A stretch of 64,000 nucleotides of DNA from Orobanche coerulescens (lineage: Eukaryota > Streptophyta > Magnoliopsida > Lamiales > Orobanchaceae). Under the pieces are notes generated by a model. That model had not been told where the DNA came from and made no database searches. It saw only the letters and a program-made list of their open reading frames with translations. The position numbers and the translations under genes were made by a program. Positions 1 to 10,101 of this stretch are shown here, one piece after another. The stretch is from NCBI GenBank assembly GCA_033398695.1, contig CM065819.1:3087501-3151500 (forward strand), given 5' to 3'. Each line of letters starts with the position of its first letter. The first letter of the stretch is position 1.

Positions 1-1131
1 TTCATGAAAGAATGGTTCTTGAATGATCTCAATCATTCGTTCTCAGTTGGGGTACAGTGTAGGCCGCCAGGCTGGCTAGGTGGTGCTACTACTCTTTGGT
101 TCCTCCCATTGCTGATTGAGACGGACCTACCGAGTCACGCATTAGGATTGACGATGTAACGAATCGAGCTTAAACTCTCTTTTATAAATATTAGATATTG
201 GATATCTAATTTATTGGACATTAGATGTCTAATTTATTTAGGGACATTGGATGTCTAAATTAATTTATTGGATAAATTAATTTACGGCCTAATGAATTAA
301 ACAAATTACTAGGTGATTAATTTAATTCAAAGATATAATTATTTCTTGTAAAATTAATTATATTAATTTGTATTTGATACAATTAATTAATTAAATTAAT
401 TAATTGATATAAATACATCGGAACGGAATGGAATTTATCTGTTTGGACTCGAGAGAGTCCGAAACGGACCGGATTCCTCCGGTCCTTCTAGATGGCCGAA
501 CCACCCCTTTTATTTTTTGTCTTGGTCTTCACTTTCCACCTTAATAGGTGGAAGACCATGGAAAATGGGTGTGAGTAGTATTCTTGGAGAATAATTATAA
601 AGAAGTAAAGTAGAGGAATGAAAGTGACTTACTCACTTGAAGAAAAGACTCACGGCATTTTTGAGCAAAGGAAAGAGAAAATTATTTTTCTCAAGACTTC
701 TTCTTCTTCATTTTATCTTCTTCATTCCTTTTTGAGTTTTTCTAGGAAAAAATCGAGAGAAAAATAGAGAGAAAATATATCTATACACTTAGAGTGTTTT
801 AGATTATATTTGATAGCTCCTACCACTTTGTTCTAGCCGTGTCCTTGGAGGAAAACAAAGTGGAAGTCGTTCTGATCGTTTTTCCGGCACGTGGCAAGTA
901 GAGGCATGGTGCTTTTGGTGCTTGGGATTTCAAGAGCTTGGCGGATCGGATTCGTAGACGAGACAATTATTTAATCAACGGACTTCAAGGGTATGATTTC
1001 GTATCCTACACTTGTTTTCATTTATATATTCGTATATACTAGCTTGATCGATCCTCGTAGGGATTCAGATCGAATTAATTTTCGTTTTATCGCTTCCACT
1101 GGGCCTTTGTTTTAGGCATTGAATCCCAACA
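1..1131 (+). mobile_element. Copia LTR, 3' part (same family as Copia 1)
   Basis: This stretch matches, in opposite orientation, the LTRs of the Copia 1 element (48933-50956 and 56162-58190). Shared landmarks are the segment around 20-110 and the terminal 85 bp ending GAATCCCAACA at 1131. The upstream part lies outside the window. No PBS follows 1131 (the next bases are TGATCCCC), so this is a 3' LTR of a plus-strand element or a solo LTR, not a 5' LTR. A TATA box lies at 408-415. It appears to have inserted into LTR E, which resumes at 1132. The left TSD cannot be seen. Confidence 0.85.
408..415 (+). promoter_or_regulatory. TATA box of the copia LTR
   Basis: TATAAATA in an AT-rich stretch of the LTR, followed by ACATCGG. 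The same box is present in the 5' LTR of Copia 1 at 56965-56972 (minus) but is deleted from that element's 3' LTR. It probably sets the start of the element's genomic RNA. The start site itself is not visible. Confidence 0.6.
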
Positions 1132-1653
1132 TGATCCCCATCGTGGGACCCACAAGGCTATTTATACGCGGAACTATGAACTTTGACCGATAAGGTCCAC
1201 GTACAATCAAATGGGAAACAATAGAAATGGTATTCAAAACCATATCCAATAAATCTGAATACAACACATCACAAATCAATAACATGGCAACACAGGCCGA
1301 AACATCAAGGAAACCAAAATTAGTACTCGAGTACTCAAAAACCATTCCAGTACAACAACTCTGAATGGAAGAAATACAAAACATAACCAGAGACAAGACA
1401 CAGCATCACACCTTCCCATCATATTCATGCCGACCCGGTACACATCTATCCGCTCTCCTAGAAGCTGAAATACATGAAAGGTATTTCCCCCATAAAGGGG
1501 TTAGCCGTCGAATAGCTAGTGCAAGTATATCGAATATGAAATACAATACTCATCGACAATAAAGTAAATGTAATCATCATCTCATCAATCCAAGAATAGT
1601 ATTCCGGAATAACTAAATCTCATATCATCACATCAATACATACATGATTAACT

Positions 1654-1789
1654 GTGGAACCGCACCAGAGGCTACGAAACCCTCAGAGGACCCGTCGGTC
1701 CATCCCAGAGTGGTTGACCCAAAATATCCGTGGAACCACATCAGAGGCTATGGAACCCTCAGAGGACCCGTCGGTCCATACCGGAGTGG
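1654..1789. repeat. Two tandem ~76-bp units in LTR E
   Basis: Units start at 1654 and 1730. They share the core CTCAGAGGACCCGTCGGTCC and a CAGAGGCTA segment. Similar short tandem arrays sit at the same place, downstream of the TATA box, in the LTRs of Gypsy A, B, D and the solo LTR. Confidence 0.75.
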
Positions 1790-2393
1790 ATATATACAAT
1801 TATGCCATTTATATATCTTACTTTCAAAGTCGAGAACATACGATCATAAACATATAATTCCCTTGAGACATCGAGAATCGGAAGGAAAAGAGTATAAGTT
1901 CGGTAGGTCCGAGAACGCTCTTCCGACACCTAAATGATTCATAAGGAACATGATAATGAATAATCGATATACAAACCACATGAATAAACTCCCAAAACCC
2001 GCCTACGATACACGAAACTACGAGGATAATCACATAGAGGTTTTGAAATCATCCAAACCCTCTCAAGTCCAAGTACGATACGAACCAATTCATATATTCG
2101 TAGGGTAAAACATGGGTACGGGGTAAATACATCACAATCTCAAAGATCTCAAGCTCCAAAATGGATTAATCGGACAAATCTAAGAAAATCCCCGAAAATT
2201 CCCAAAACTAGGGTTCTAAGGAATTTACCTTGATTCGGAAGGCAGAAACAGATTAGATGTTGTATAATCTTCGTTATCCAACCAAAGATGATGATAGTTG
2301 AAAAAGGATCGCCCCAAATCGCCTTCTCCCGAGCTCTCCTGTCGCAAATGAGTGAGAATGATGTAAAATGACAAGTGCAAGGGTTGACTCCCC

Positions 2394-2402
2394 CTTATAT
2401 AC
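2394..2402 (-). promoter_or_regulatory. TATA box of LTR E
   Basis: On the minus strand the sequence reads AGTATATAAGGGG, directly downstream of the palindrome array at 2413-2898. The same array-then-TATA order is seen in Gypsy A, B and C. The position fits a core promoter. Confidence 0.6.
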
Positions 2403-2412
2403 TGTGTCGGGC

Positions 2413-2898
2413 TAGCGCGCGCTAAAAATCGGGGTTAGCGTGCACTAACGGGGTCACCCGGTAGTCTAGCGGCTTTTGACCTGAGGCGTTAGCGCGCGCT
2501 ACCACACCTTAGCGTGCGCTAACTGGTATCCTGCACAAATTTCACTGCTCAACTCCGCTATCATGCGCTACAAATGAGCACTAGCGTGCGCTACACAATA
2601 CCAATAGCGTGTGCTAGCGACTGCCTAGTGCGCGTTACCTGATAGTCCAGAAAGTAGGAATATCCCACTGCATCTGAGACTCAGCCCATTAGCGTGCGCT
2701 ACGGACGATGTTAGCGCACGCTACTCAATACGAATAGCGTATGCTAGCTAACGCCAAGTGTGTGCTAATTGCTAGTCCAGAGAGCAGAATCCGCTACTGC
2801 CTCTGCCAAACCCGGATGTAAGCATGCGCTAAGGCTCAACGCTTGCGTCCGCTACTCAGGTAGAGATAGCGTGCGTTAGCTTGGCCTAACATGCGCTA
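2413..2898. repeat. Palindrome array in LTR E (~16 copies)
   Basis: About sixteen copies of a 12-bp near-palindrome of type TAGCGYRCGCTA lie 15-45 bp apart. Examples are TAGCGCGCGCTA at 2413 and TTAGCGTGCGCTAA near 2509. Many differ by single C/T or G/A changes at CpG. Spacers are unrelated in sequence and variable in length, so this is neither a simple tandem repeat nor a CRISPR array. Confidence 0.85.
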
Positions 2899-3540
2899 TC
2901 AGCCTGTCTCAGCCCTGCCGAAGGGTCCACATAACACAATCATGATCCAAAAAGGTACGAAACTCCAAATCAACATCGACAACATCAAAAACGTGTTAAC
3001 AGAGCAACAAAAGAGGAAGTACGGCAAGGTCAAACATTCAATACAAAGTACGGGTATTACAAACATCTCGGTTAACGAGAAAAACACACATCACCAAACG
3101 AAATTTAAATAAAAATGCTCGGTACAACTGGTAAACCCAACATCACCGAAGATTACAAATAACATTTGGTATACAAATCAATTTCCAAATCAAAACGCCT
3201 AAGTACTCGCGAGGACGGTCTATCAGTTTACAAGTTGAAAAAAAACATTTAAAATGGGAAACTAAAACAAAGGACTCATTTGCACACGTCAACCACCTTA
3301 GCCAACATCCTCGTACTGCCCCAGTGCTCGATCGACCGGCTAAATGCAACCTGAAATTCATAACTACGAATTTTCCCAAAACAGGTCCCTAGAGGGATTA
3401 GCAATTACGCTAGTACAAGTAATCAAGGCAAACCATTCGCTTACACATTTCATAGTACATGCATCAAATCATTTCGAAATCAAAACCCTGCATGTCTTTT
3501 CCCGAAAAACAAACAGTTAAATAATCATAGTCAACTTGCC

Positions 3541-3771
3541 TAGGACCAGGGCTAAACCACTGGTCCCATCTAAGGCCTCTATGGACCCTCCCGGACTGGC
3601 CATAGTTTAAAATCAAAGTCACGCACATGCATCGCCAAGGACCAGAGCTAAACCATTGGTCCCATCCGAGGCCTCTATGGACGCTCCCGGACTGGCTAGC
3701 CAACAAGCTCATGAGCGAAATCACATATCCTCCTGAGGCCCCGACGGACCCTCCCGGAGTGGGCAAGGCAC
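3541..3771. repeat. Tandem ~96-bp units in Gypsy A LTR
   Basis: Two clear units start at about 3541 and 3637. They share GGACCAG.GCTAAACCA.TGG and GCCTCTATGGAC.CTCCCGG. A third, shorter copy containing GACGGACCCTCCCGG lies at about 3735-3771. They lie downstream of the TATA box in the sense of the LTR. Confidence 0.75.
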
Positions 3772-4369
3772 ATACATATACATTACCATTTCACGTTAAG
3801 CATAAAGGTTTCACGAGAATACTTGCCTTGAGTAATTAACAACAAAATGGACGGAACAGAAAATCAACCACGATCTCTAAGAACTGACAATCCCAAACCT
3901 AACGATTCGAAGAATACAATCACAACCATTTATGCACGAGTATAAAAATGGAAGACACTCGAAAACCCACTCCGATTCATGTAAATCTGTACAAAAATAA
4001 CAATGAGGGCGGGTCGCAACCGAACCCTCTCGATTTCATAAATATCACAAAATCTACCATGAACTCGTAGGAAAAACATGAATACCACCAAGATTAATCC
4101 CATACATCATAGATTAATCAACAATACGGAACAAATCGGACAAAAACTCGAAAACCCTCACTATCCCCAAAAATAGGGTTCTAAGAGATTACCTTGGATC
4201 AAGGATGAAGAACACAAGTAGATGTTGTTGATCTACACCATGAACTCAAGGAAGATGATAGTTGAGGTGATTGGAAGAAGAAATCGCCTCAAAATCGCCT
4301 CTAGATCGCTCAAGCCGTGGGGAAGGAGATCAAATGAGAAAAATGACAGGAGTTGACCTGTTTTGGCCC

Positions 4370-4376
4370 TTATATA
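4370..4376 (-). promoter_or_regulatory. TATA box of Gypsy A LTR
   Basis: The minus strand reads CAGTATATAAGGG, immediately downstream of the palindrome array. The order matches the other gypsy LTRs in the window. Confidence 0.6.
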
Positions 4377-4387
4377 CTGGATATAAT

Positions 4388-4798
4388 TACCGCATGCTAC
4401 TCTCATGATTAGCGCGCGCTAACGGGATCGTCCAGTAGTCTAGTAGCTCCTGTCCTAAGACGCTAGCGCGCGCTACTACAGAATTAGCACGTTCTACGAC
4501 CAGCGTTAGCGTGCGCTACAGACAGTATCAGCGTGCGCTACCTGTTCAGTCCTGTCCAGATTCCAGAACCTCGAAAATATTTTGCCCTTACTGGAGTACC
4601 GAATTAGCGTGCGCTGCCACACACCTAGCGTGCGCTAATCTACAGGTATAGCGTGCGCTAAACTGCTCATCTAGATAGCAGAAACAACCTAAAGCCACTG
4701 CTGTACTCGAGTCATTAGCGTGTGCTATAGGATGATTATAGCGTGCACCACACAATGAAAGTAGCGTGCACTATGCAACGAAATTAGCGCTCACTAAC
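4388..4798. repeat. Palindrome array in Gypsy A LTR (~13 copies)
   Basis: About thirteen copies of the TAGCGTGCGCTA/TTAGCGCGCGCTAA type with irregular spacing. Several are degraded by single transitions, for example TAGCGTGCACTA and TTAGCGTGTGCTA. It sits between the LTR start and the TATA box, which is the U3 promoter region. Confidence 0.85.
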
Positions 4799-5341
4799 GA
4801 GTGCAGATCGTAGTAGAGACAACACTTAAAGATGGAAAATGGTGAATTCTTCCCCGGATGAAAACAACGCACATCCGACACCAAACAATGGACTGAAGAA
4901 GACACAGGAATGAAGAGTTTGAGTGAGAACTGAAGTGCTAAAAGAAAACATGATTCCGACTACCCAAAGGTTCGGAAAACAACAACGATAGTAATTGCCC
5001 CATAACTTTGGAAAGTTACGAAACAACCCAAAACATCTGAAATACATGATATACGATCGAAACACCAAACGAAAGCTCTCATTATGCATAATAACATAAG
5101 ACAGATTGGTGGCAACCCCAAAACGGCAGTTCTGCACAACAATTACAAGAATCGAACCAAATAGCGACGAAAACGACATTAAACACGGAATTGGGTAGAA
5201 CGTGTCCAAAACAAGCTCGGATGGCAAAAAGTCCAGTATTAGATATTCTCGAAATATCCATACGGTTACAAGCGAGTCACTAAAAACGAAAAATACACCA
5301 AAATGAAAATTATCGGAAAAAGGAAAAATGCGGATATTACA

Positions 5342-6523
5342 TTCTCCCCCTCTAAAAACAAGTTTCATCCCGAAACTTTAGGAAAAAACAACTCGGGGGA
5401 CCTAGCGCGCATGCTATCCTCAGTTTTCCAAGTTTCCCCCTCGACACCATGTCTCGACGACGAACATCAGCATAGAATTTTTGTCGACTTTGAGCAGTCA
5501 ACATCCTCTCCCGAATCAATTCCACCTTCTTCCTCGTCTCCAAAGCAACATCCAATTCGGTCCCGACCAAATCGGACGCCTCGTTCCAACAAATCGACGA
5601 CCGACATTGCCGCCCATAAAGTGCCTCATAAGGTGCCATCTTGATCGATGCGTGCCAACTATTGTTGTACGTGAACTCGATCAACGATAAATGCTCCTCC
5701 CAATCACTGCTCCAATCGAGAGCACAAGAACGCAACATATCCTCAAATGTATGGATAGTGCGCTTTGACTGCACATCCGTATGAGGAGGAAAGGAAGTAC
5801 TCAGATGCAAATGAGTACCTAATGCCTTATGTACCGCCTGTAAAAAATGTTATAACAAACGGCCATCACGATCCGAAACAATAGACTTCGGAGTACCGTG
5901 AATACTCACAATCTGCGCAATAAAAACACGAGCCAGTCTTTCTAGACCCCAAGTATCCTTGATGCCCAGGAAGTGTGCCGACTTGGTCAGACAATCCACA
6001 ATCACCCAAACCATATTCATACCAGAGTTCGATCTCGGCAAGCTCGTGACGAAGTCCATCGAAATATCTTCCCATTTCCATTCCAGAATGATAAGCGACT
6101 GCAACAACCCAGCTGGTCACTGATGCTCGATTTTGACCTGCTGACAAGTCAAGCATATTGCTACAAATTGTGCGACCTCCTCCTTCATATTATTCCACCA
6201 AAAGTTTCTCCTTAGGTCCTTGTACATCTTACTCGGAGTAGGATGAACCGAGTAAAGCATCGTATGGGCCTCATGCAAAATACTCTGCCTCAATTCCAAG
6301 TCGTTCGGTACACAAAGTCGACTCTGGAACCTCAACACACCATCCTTGTAGATCACAAACCCATGAGACTTCCCCTTAAGAACATTCTCTCGGATTTGAG
6401 CAACCATTGGATCCTTCAACTGCTTCCGTTTAATTTCATCTATCAGCAATGATGAAATTTCCAATGCACATAGTTGCCCTACAACTCCTGGAAACAAAAT
6501 CTCGACACTCAACTCGATCAAAT
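5342..6523 (-). pseudogene. Gypsy A integrase fragment, 3' truncated
   Basis: Reading leftwards from 6523, the text gives the end of the RNase H linker and then the HHCC zinc-binding domain ([26 protein letters not shown]). The catalytic core follows ([29 protein letters not shown]-like text, [14 protein letters not shown], then [26 protein letters not shown]). In-frame stops occur near 6116 and 5850. After YADVRRR at about 5470 the frame runs through roughly 65 bp of unrelated sequence straight into the polypurine tract. The integrase C-terminal domain and chromodomain, which Gypsy B and C retain, are therefore deleted. The right end of this piece (6519-6523, CAAAT) is the TSD of the solo LTR. 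Confidence 0.85.
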
Positions 6524-6707
6524 TGTAATATCCGGAGATATTTTTTTGGGTTTGGAATTAATTATACTGTTATACTCGTACTGTCTTTACCTCATCTTCA
6601 ACATTATACATGTTGTATTATATCATTCATGATTGTTAAGGTGCTTGGATAGTGTTCGTTCATTTGGGTTGAACTTGTTGGAACTTCCTTGAGTTGTCAT
6701 TGTGCTA

Positions 6708-6745
6708 CTTACGTACGCTATGAGTACATCTTAACGTACGTTAAA
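6708..6745. repeat. Two TTACGTACG-type palindromes in solo LTR
   Basis: TTACGTACGCTA at about 6709 and TTAACGTACGTTAA at about 6731. These match the motif class of the Gypsy B LTR array rather than the TAGCGCACGCTA class of A, C and E. The solo LTR has just this short cluster. Confidence 0.7.
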
Positions 6746-8102
6746 CTAACTGGGTTGTAGACCAAAACCGATTTTCTCTCCCTAGAATCGTCCCTCTGGA
6801 CTTGTTCTTGATACTTAGACTCTTCCAACGTGATTTTGGTCATCCTAGCTTGGATTGAGACTTGAGGTTGGAAGCTTTTTATGCTCATTTGGTGTTTGGA
6901 GAGTTCATCTTGTTCTTCTTGGGTAAGTTCTCTTAATCTCTTATTCTTCAAGTGATTTTCGAGTATGATGATGTTGTTGTTGTTTACCTCGTGTAGATAG
7001 TGATTGTTGGAGGATAGCATTATTCTTGTGAGTTTTTATAACTTATATTAAGAACATGATGATTATGTCTTGAGGAGGAGTTGTTCTTAATATTTTAGAA
7101 TACTTGGAGGTTATAATCATGTCTAGGAAGAGTTATGTTAAGATTGTTATATGATTAACATAGCTTTGAGATGATTATTGTTGTCGTTTGTGTTCTTGGG
7201 AGATTCTAACTATTTTAGTATAGAATTATGATGAATTATGTGATGATTGTCATAATCTTGGAATGGTTGATTTAATCTTGTTGATTAATCGGAATTCATG
7301 ATGAATTGGTGGATGATTATTGTTTAGACATCATGTTAGTAGAGTTGATGATGTTCTTGAGGTGTTAGTGATCATATTGGTGATATTATCTTGGGATGAC
7401 TAATACGATGTTGTTCATAATGATTCTTGTTGAATTGTTTCACAAGTGTTAATAAAATTTGATCATATTGATCATTGAGGTGTCGGAGGACGTTAGAATT
7501 CATAGTTGAAGACTATGATATTCGTTTGTGTAGTTTGATCGATTCGTGATTGAATTGAGATTATCTATCATGTTGTTTTCAATCGATATTATGTTATTGA
7601 ATGAATTATATTTCATTCAAGGATGTTCGAGTGCTTGTGATCGTTAGAGGATGTCGTTCGCCATTCTTTGGAGGATTTCTTCGCCTTTGGTTTGAGGCAA
7701 GTTTTATACTTGTACTAGTCAATGAGATTAATGTTATTATATATGTGTATGAATGTGTTGTATCATTTCTAGACGTAGTCTTTTCATGATTTTCGTTGAT
7801 ATCAGGGGATTGTTTGATACAATACCCTTCGGCAATTATGCCAAATATTATTGTTGTTCGTTAATAGCCGGTTCAAGGAATTGAGATGCTTGTTTTTAAT
7901 GTTGTTGTTGATATACGGTTCGCGGTATCGATTTATCAATTGTTTTTGTTAACTGATGTCCCATTGAGATATGGTTGTGGTCGTTTTTATTGATATCGAT
8001 GTCTTTCTATTAATATTGTAATGGCCGATAGAAGGCATTGACGTATTCGATTTTCATCTCTATCTTTGGTGGCCGATTAAAGGTGCTGAGGCATCTATTA
8101 TC

Positions 8103-8417
8103 GTTGTTATCGATTGGTCGTTCTGAGACAATCGGGGTATTGAATTAGGACTGTCGAGGATAGTTCCCATCCGTAGATTCATTGTTATTGATTTGTCGTT
8201 CTAAGACAATCGAGGTATTGAATTGAGACTGTCAAGGATAGTTCCCATCCGTCGAGTCATTTTTATCGATTGGTCGTTCTAAGACAATCGAGGTATTGAA
8301 TTGGGACTGTCGAGGATAGTTCCCATCCGTTGAGTCGTTGTTCCCGATTGGCCATTCCAAGGCAATCGAGGTAATTGAATTGGGACCACCGAGGACGGTG
8401 CCCACCGTGAGTTAATG
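8103..8417. repeat. Four tandem ~78-bp units in solo LTR
   Basis: Four units carry the pattern GATTGGTCGTTCTAAGACAA, then GAGGTATTGAATTG.GAC, then a GATAGTTCCCATCCGT segment. The last unit is the most diverged. Looser copies may extend upstream towards 7860. Confidence 0.8.
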
Positions 8418-8554
8418 TTGTCGTGTTGGCCGACTCAAGGCAGCACACTGTCATTCTTGTGAACTCGGTAATGTTGTCATCGTTGCCGTTTGTGATTGAT
8501 TGTGCTTTGGAGGCTAGTCTCGGCTAGTGCTCGATGGGTAAGCTTGGGACTTGA

Positions 8555-10027
8555 TGTTGGAGTATAAAACGCAGTGGAAGCGAGATGGATCAAAAGGTTT
8601 TATAAACTAACCAATGTAAATAGTGGATCTATTTAGGCTTGTCAATTAATTAATTAAACAGATTAATTAACAATTTAAATATATGTATTTACGCAGTAGA
8701 AATTGGTAATTCATACCTTTGAAGCGAAGTGGCGGAAAATTCCTTCTGGGTCGATCGAACTCCCCTTCGTACTCCTCCTTGATCTTCTTGTATTTCTACC
8801 TCAAGATCTTCTATAGTATATCCCGTCTAAGATCCGGATATCATGTGGGCAATAATATACCGAATCAAACTTGGACTTTCAGTATAGGATAGGCCGAAAA
8901 TTCTTCAAGAAATACCTCACAAATTTTTCTCTCTATTTTTCTTGAATATTTATGTATTTAGAAAAATATTGTGTTACCTAAATTGTGGAACTCAAGACAT
9001 AAGTCAAGACCCACTATTAAACACAATATAAGAGGAAAAAATCGAAAATTTCTTGCAACAAGAAGTAAGTAAATCGGCCACCCAAATGCTCCTATTTATA
9101 GGTGTTTTGGGCTACTCTAGGGACCTTAAGGAGGATAAGGTAAGGACTCCCAATAGAGATCATATTTCCAATACTAGGACTCTTCCTAATATGAAGGCTC
9201 TATTAATATCAACTTAGTCCACTAAAAGGTTGATATTGCACTTCCTACCAAAATCACAAATTACGAAATTGGGCTTCTTTTTTAATTAATTATTTCCCAT
9301 TCCATGTCCATTAATTAATTTAAGCTACTGACAGCTTTTAGTTAATTAATGTATTATACATGAGTATACAACTCGACTTTTATTATTATATCGTAAAATT
9401 ATATCCACCTGCAGAGTTTAATATAATAATCCTTTCGAGTGCCTCAAGCGACATGATCAACCCGGCTGGCCGGGACACGATTTCTAGCTATAATATTAAT
9501 TATTATATATATAATATTATTGGCCAAAATATCGAGCATATTGAGTCAATCATTGTGGCTCTCACCCATGATAAATAAAAGCAATAAATATTAAATATAT
9601 ATAATTAAACAATAATCACTAGAATTAAGAAATAATAATTGTCCGAGATGTGCGTTCTTCTTATAGTCAGTACAGAAGAATCTATCTCACCTCGATCTTG
9701 TTCAACGTATACCGAATACGCTAATATATGCTAATGGTCAAGACCAACCAATCTCAAGCATGTATTACAACCTTTCACATAACGGTTTCATGTTATATAG
9801 GTTGTGAACTAATTATTACTATATAAGGAACCGATAATGTGATCTTCTGTGTGACTCGACACACCACATTATCTACATTATAAAGTAATTTAGACAATAT
9901 TTGCATAACCATAGCGTGAATAAATATGCAAAACATGTGATAAATGAATTAAATATTCTCATAGATAAAAACCGGGAAATTAGGTAATACAAGCATAAAG
10001 TATGCTTTGATGTATACAACCCTAACA
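8555..10027 (-). mobile_element. Copia 2 3' LTR
   Basis: 1473 bp, bounded on the plus strand by TGTTGGAGTATA and CCCTAACA. A TATA box equivalent to that of the 5' LTR lies near 9092-9099 (minus CTATAAATAGG). A perfect hairpin CCCGGC-TG-GCCGGG lies at 9461-9474. Confidence 0.92.
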
Positions 10028-10039
10028 ATCTCCCACTTA
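10028..10039 (-). other. Copia 2 polypurine tract
   Basis: The minus strand reads AAGTGGGAGATT directly upstream of the 3' LTR. This is the plus-strand DNA primer expected for reverse transcription. Confidence 0.75.
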
Positions 10040-10101
10040 TACTCAAAGCATACTTTTTAAGTATACTATCTAGACTATGTCTATCTATTTCTCACTTATA
10101 C

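Larger units (their letters stand above)
1132..3061 (-). mobile_element. Gypsy LTR E, partial
   Basis: On the minus strand this begins TGTAATACCCG at 3061 and runs leftwards until cut at 1132 by the copia LTR. It has the same plan as the LTR of Gypsy A to its right: a palindrome array (2413-2898), a TATA box (about 2394-2402) and a tandem repeat of about 76 bp (1654-1789). The sequence differs clearly from A's LTR, so it is a separate insertion or a sister family. Its 3' end and any internal region lie left of the window. The ORFs found in it are short and unrelated to known proteins. Confidence 0.7.
3062..5341 (-). mobile_element. Gypsy A 3' LTR
   Basis: On the minus strand it starts TGTAATATCCGC at 5341, directly after a polypurine tract (AGAGGGGGAGAA). 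It carries a palindrome array (4388-4798), a TATA box (4370-4376) and a tandem repeat (3541-3771). At 3062 it meets LTR E. Its last bases read CGAGATGTT, resembling the canonical GGGGTGTTACA terminus without the final ACA. The length of about 2.28 kb fits long-LTR chromoviruses of the Tekay/Del type. A 180-codon open frame at 4826-5368 (minus) lies in the U3 end of the LTR and is not considered a gene. Confidence 0.8.
6524..8554 (+). mobile_element. Solo gypsy LTR, left part
   Basis: Starts TGTAATATCCGG at 6524 directly after the TSD CAAAT (6519-6523). It is interrupted by Copia 2 after 8554 and resumes at 16979. No PBS, gag, pol or second LTR is present, so it is a single LTR of about 3.1 kb in total, most simply a solo LTR left by LTR-LTR recombination. 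It contains only two palindrome motifs of the Gypsy B type (6708-6745). Several simple degenerate repeats run towards 8420. The ORFs in it are short and anonymous. Confidence 0.85.

Noticed and set aside
4826..5368. A 180-codon minus-strand frame rich in Phe/Cys/Leu.
   Set aside because: It lies across the U3 start of the Gypsy A 3' LTR, has no family motifs, and starts within the PPT and UTR region. It is probably a chance frame.
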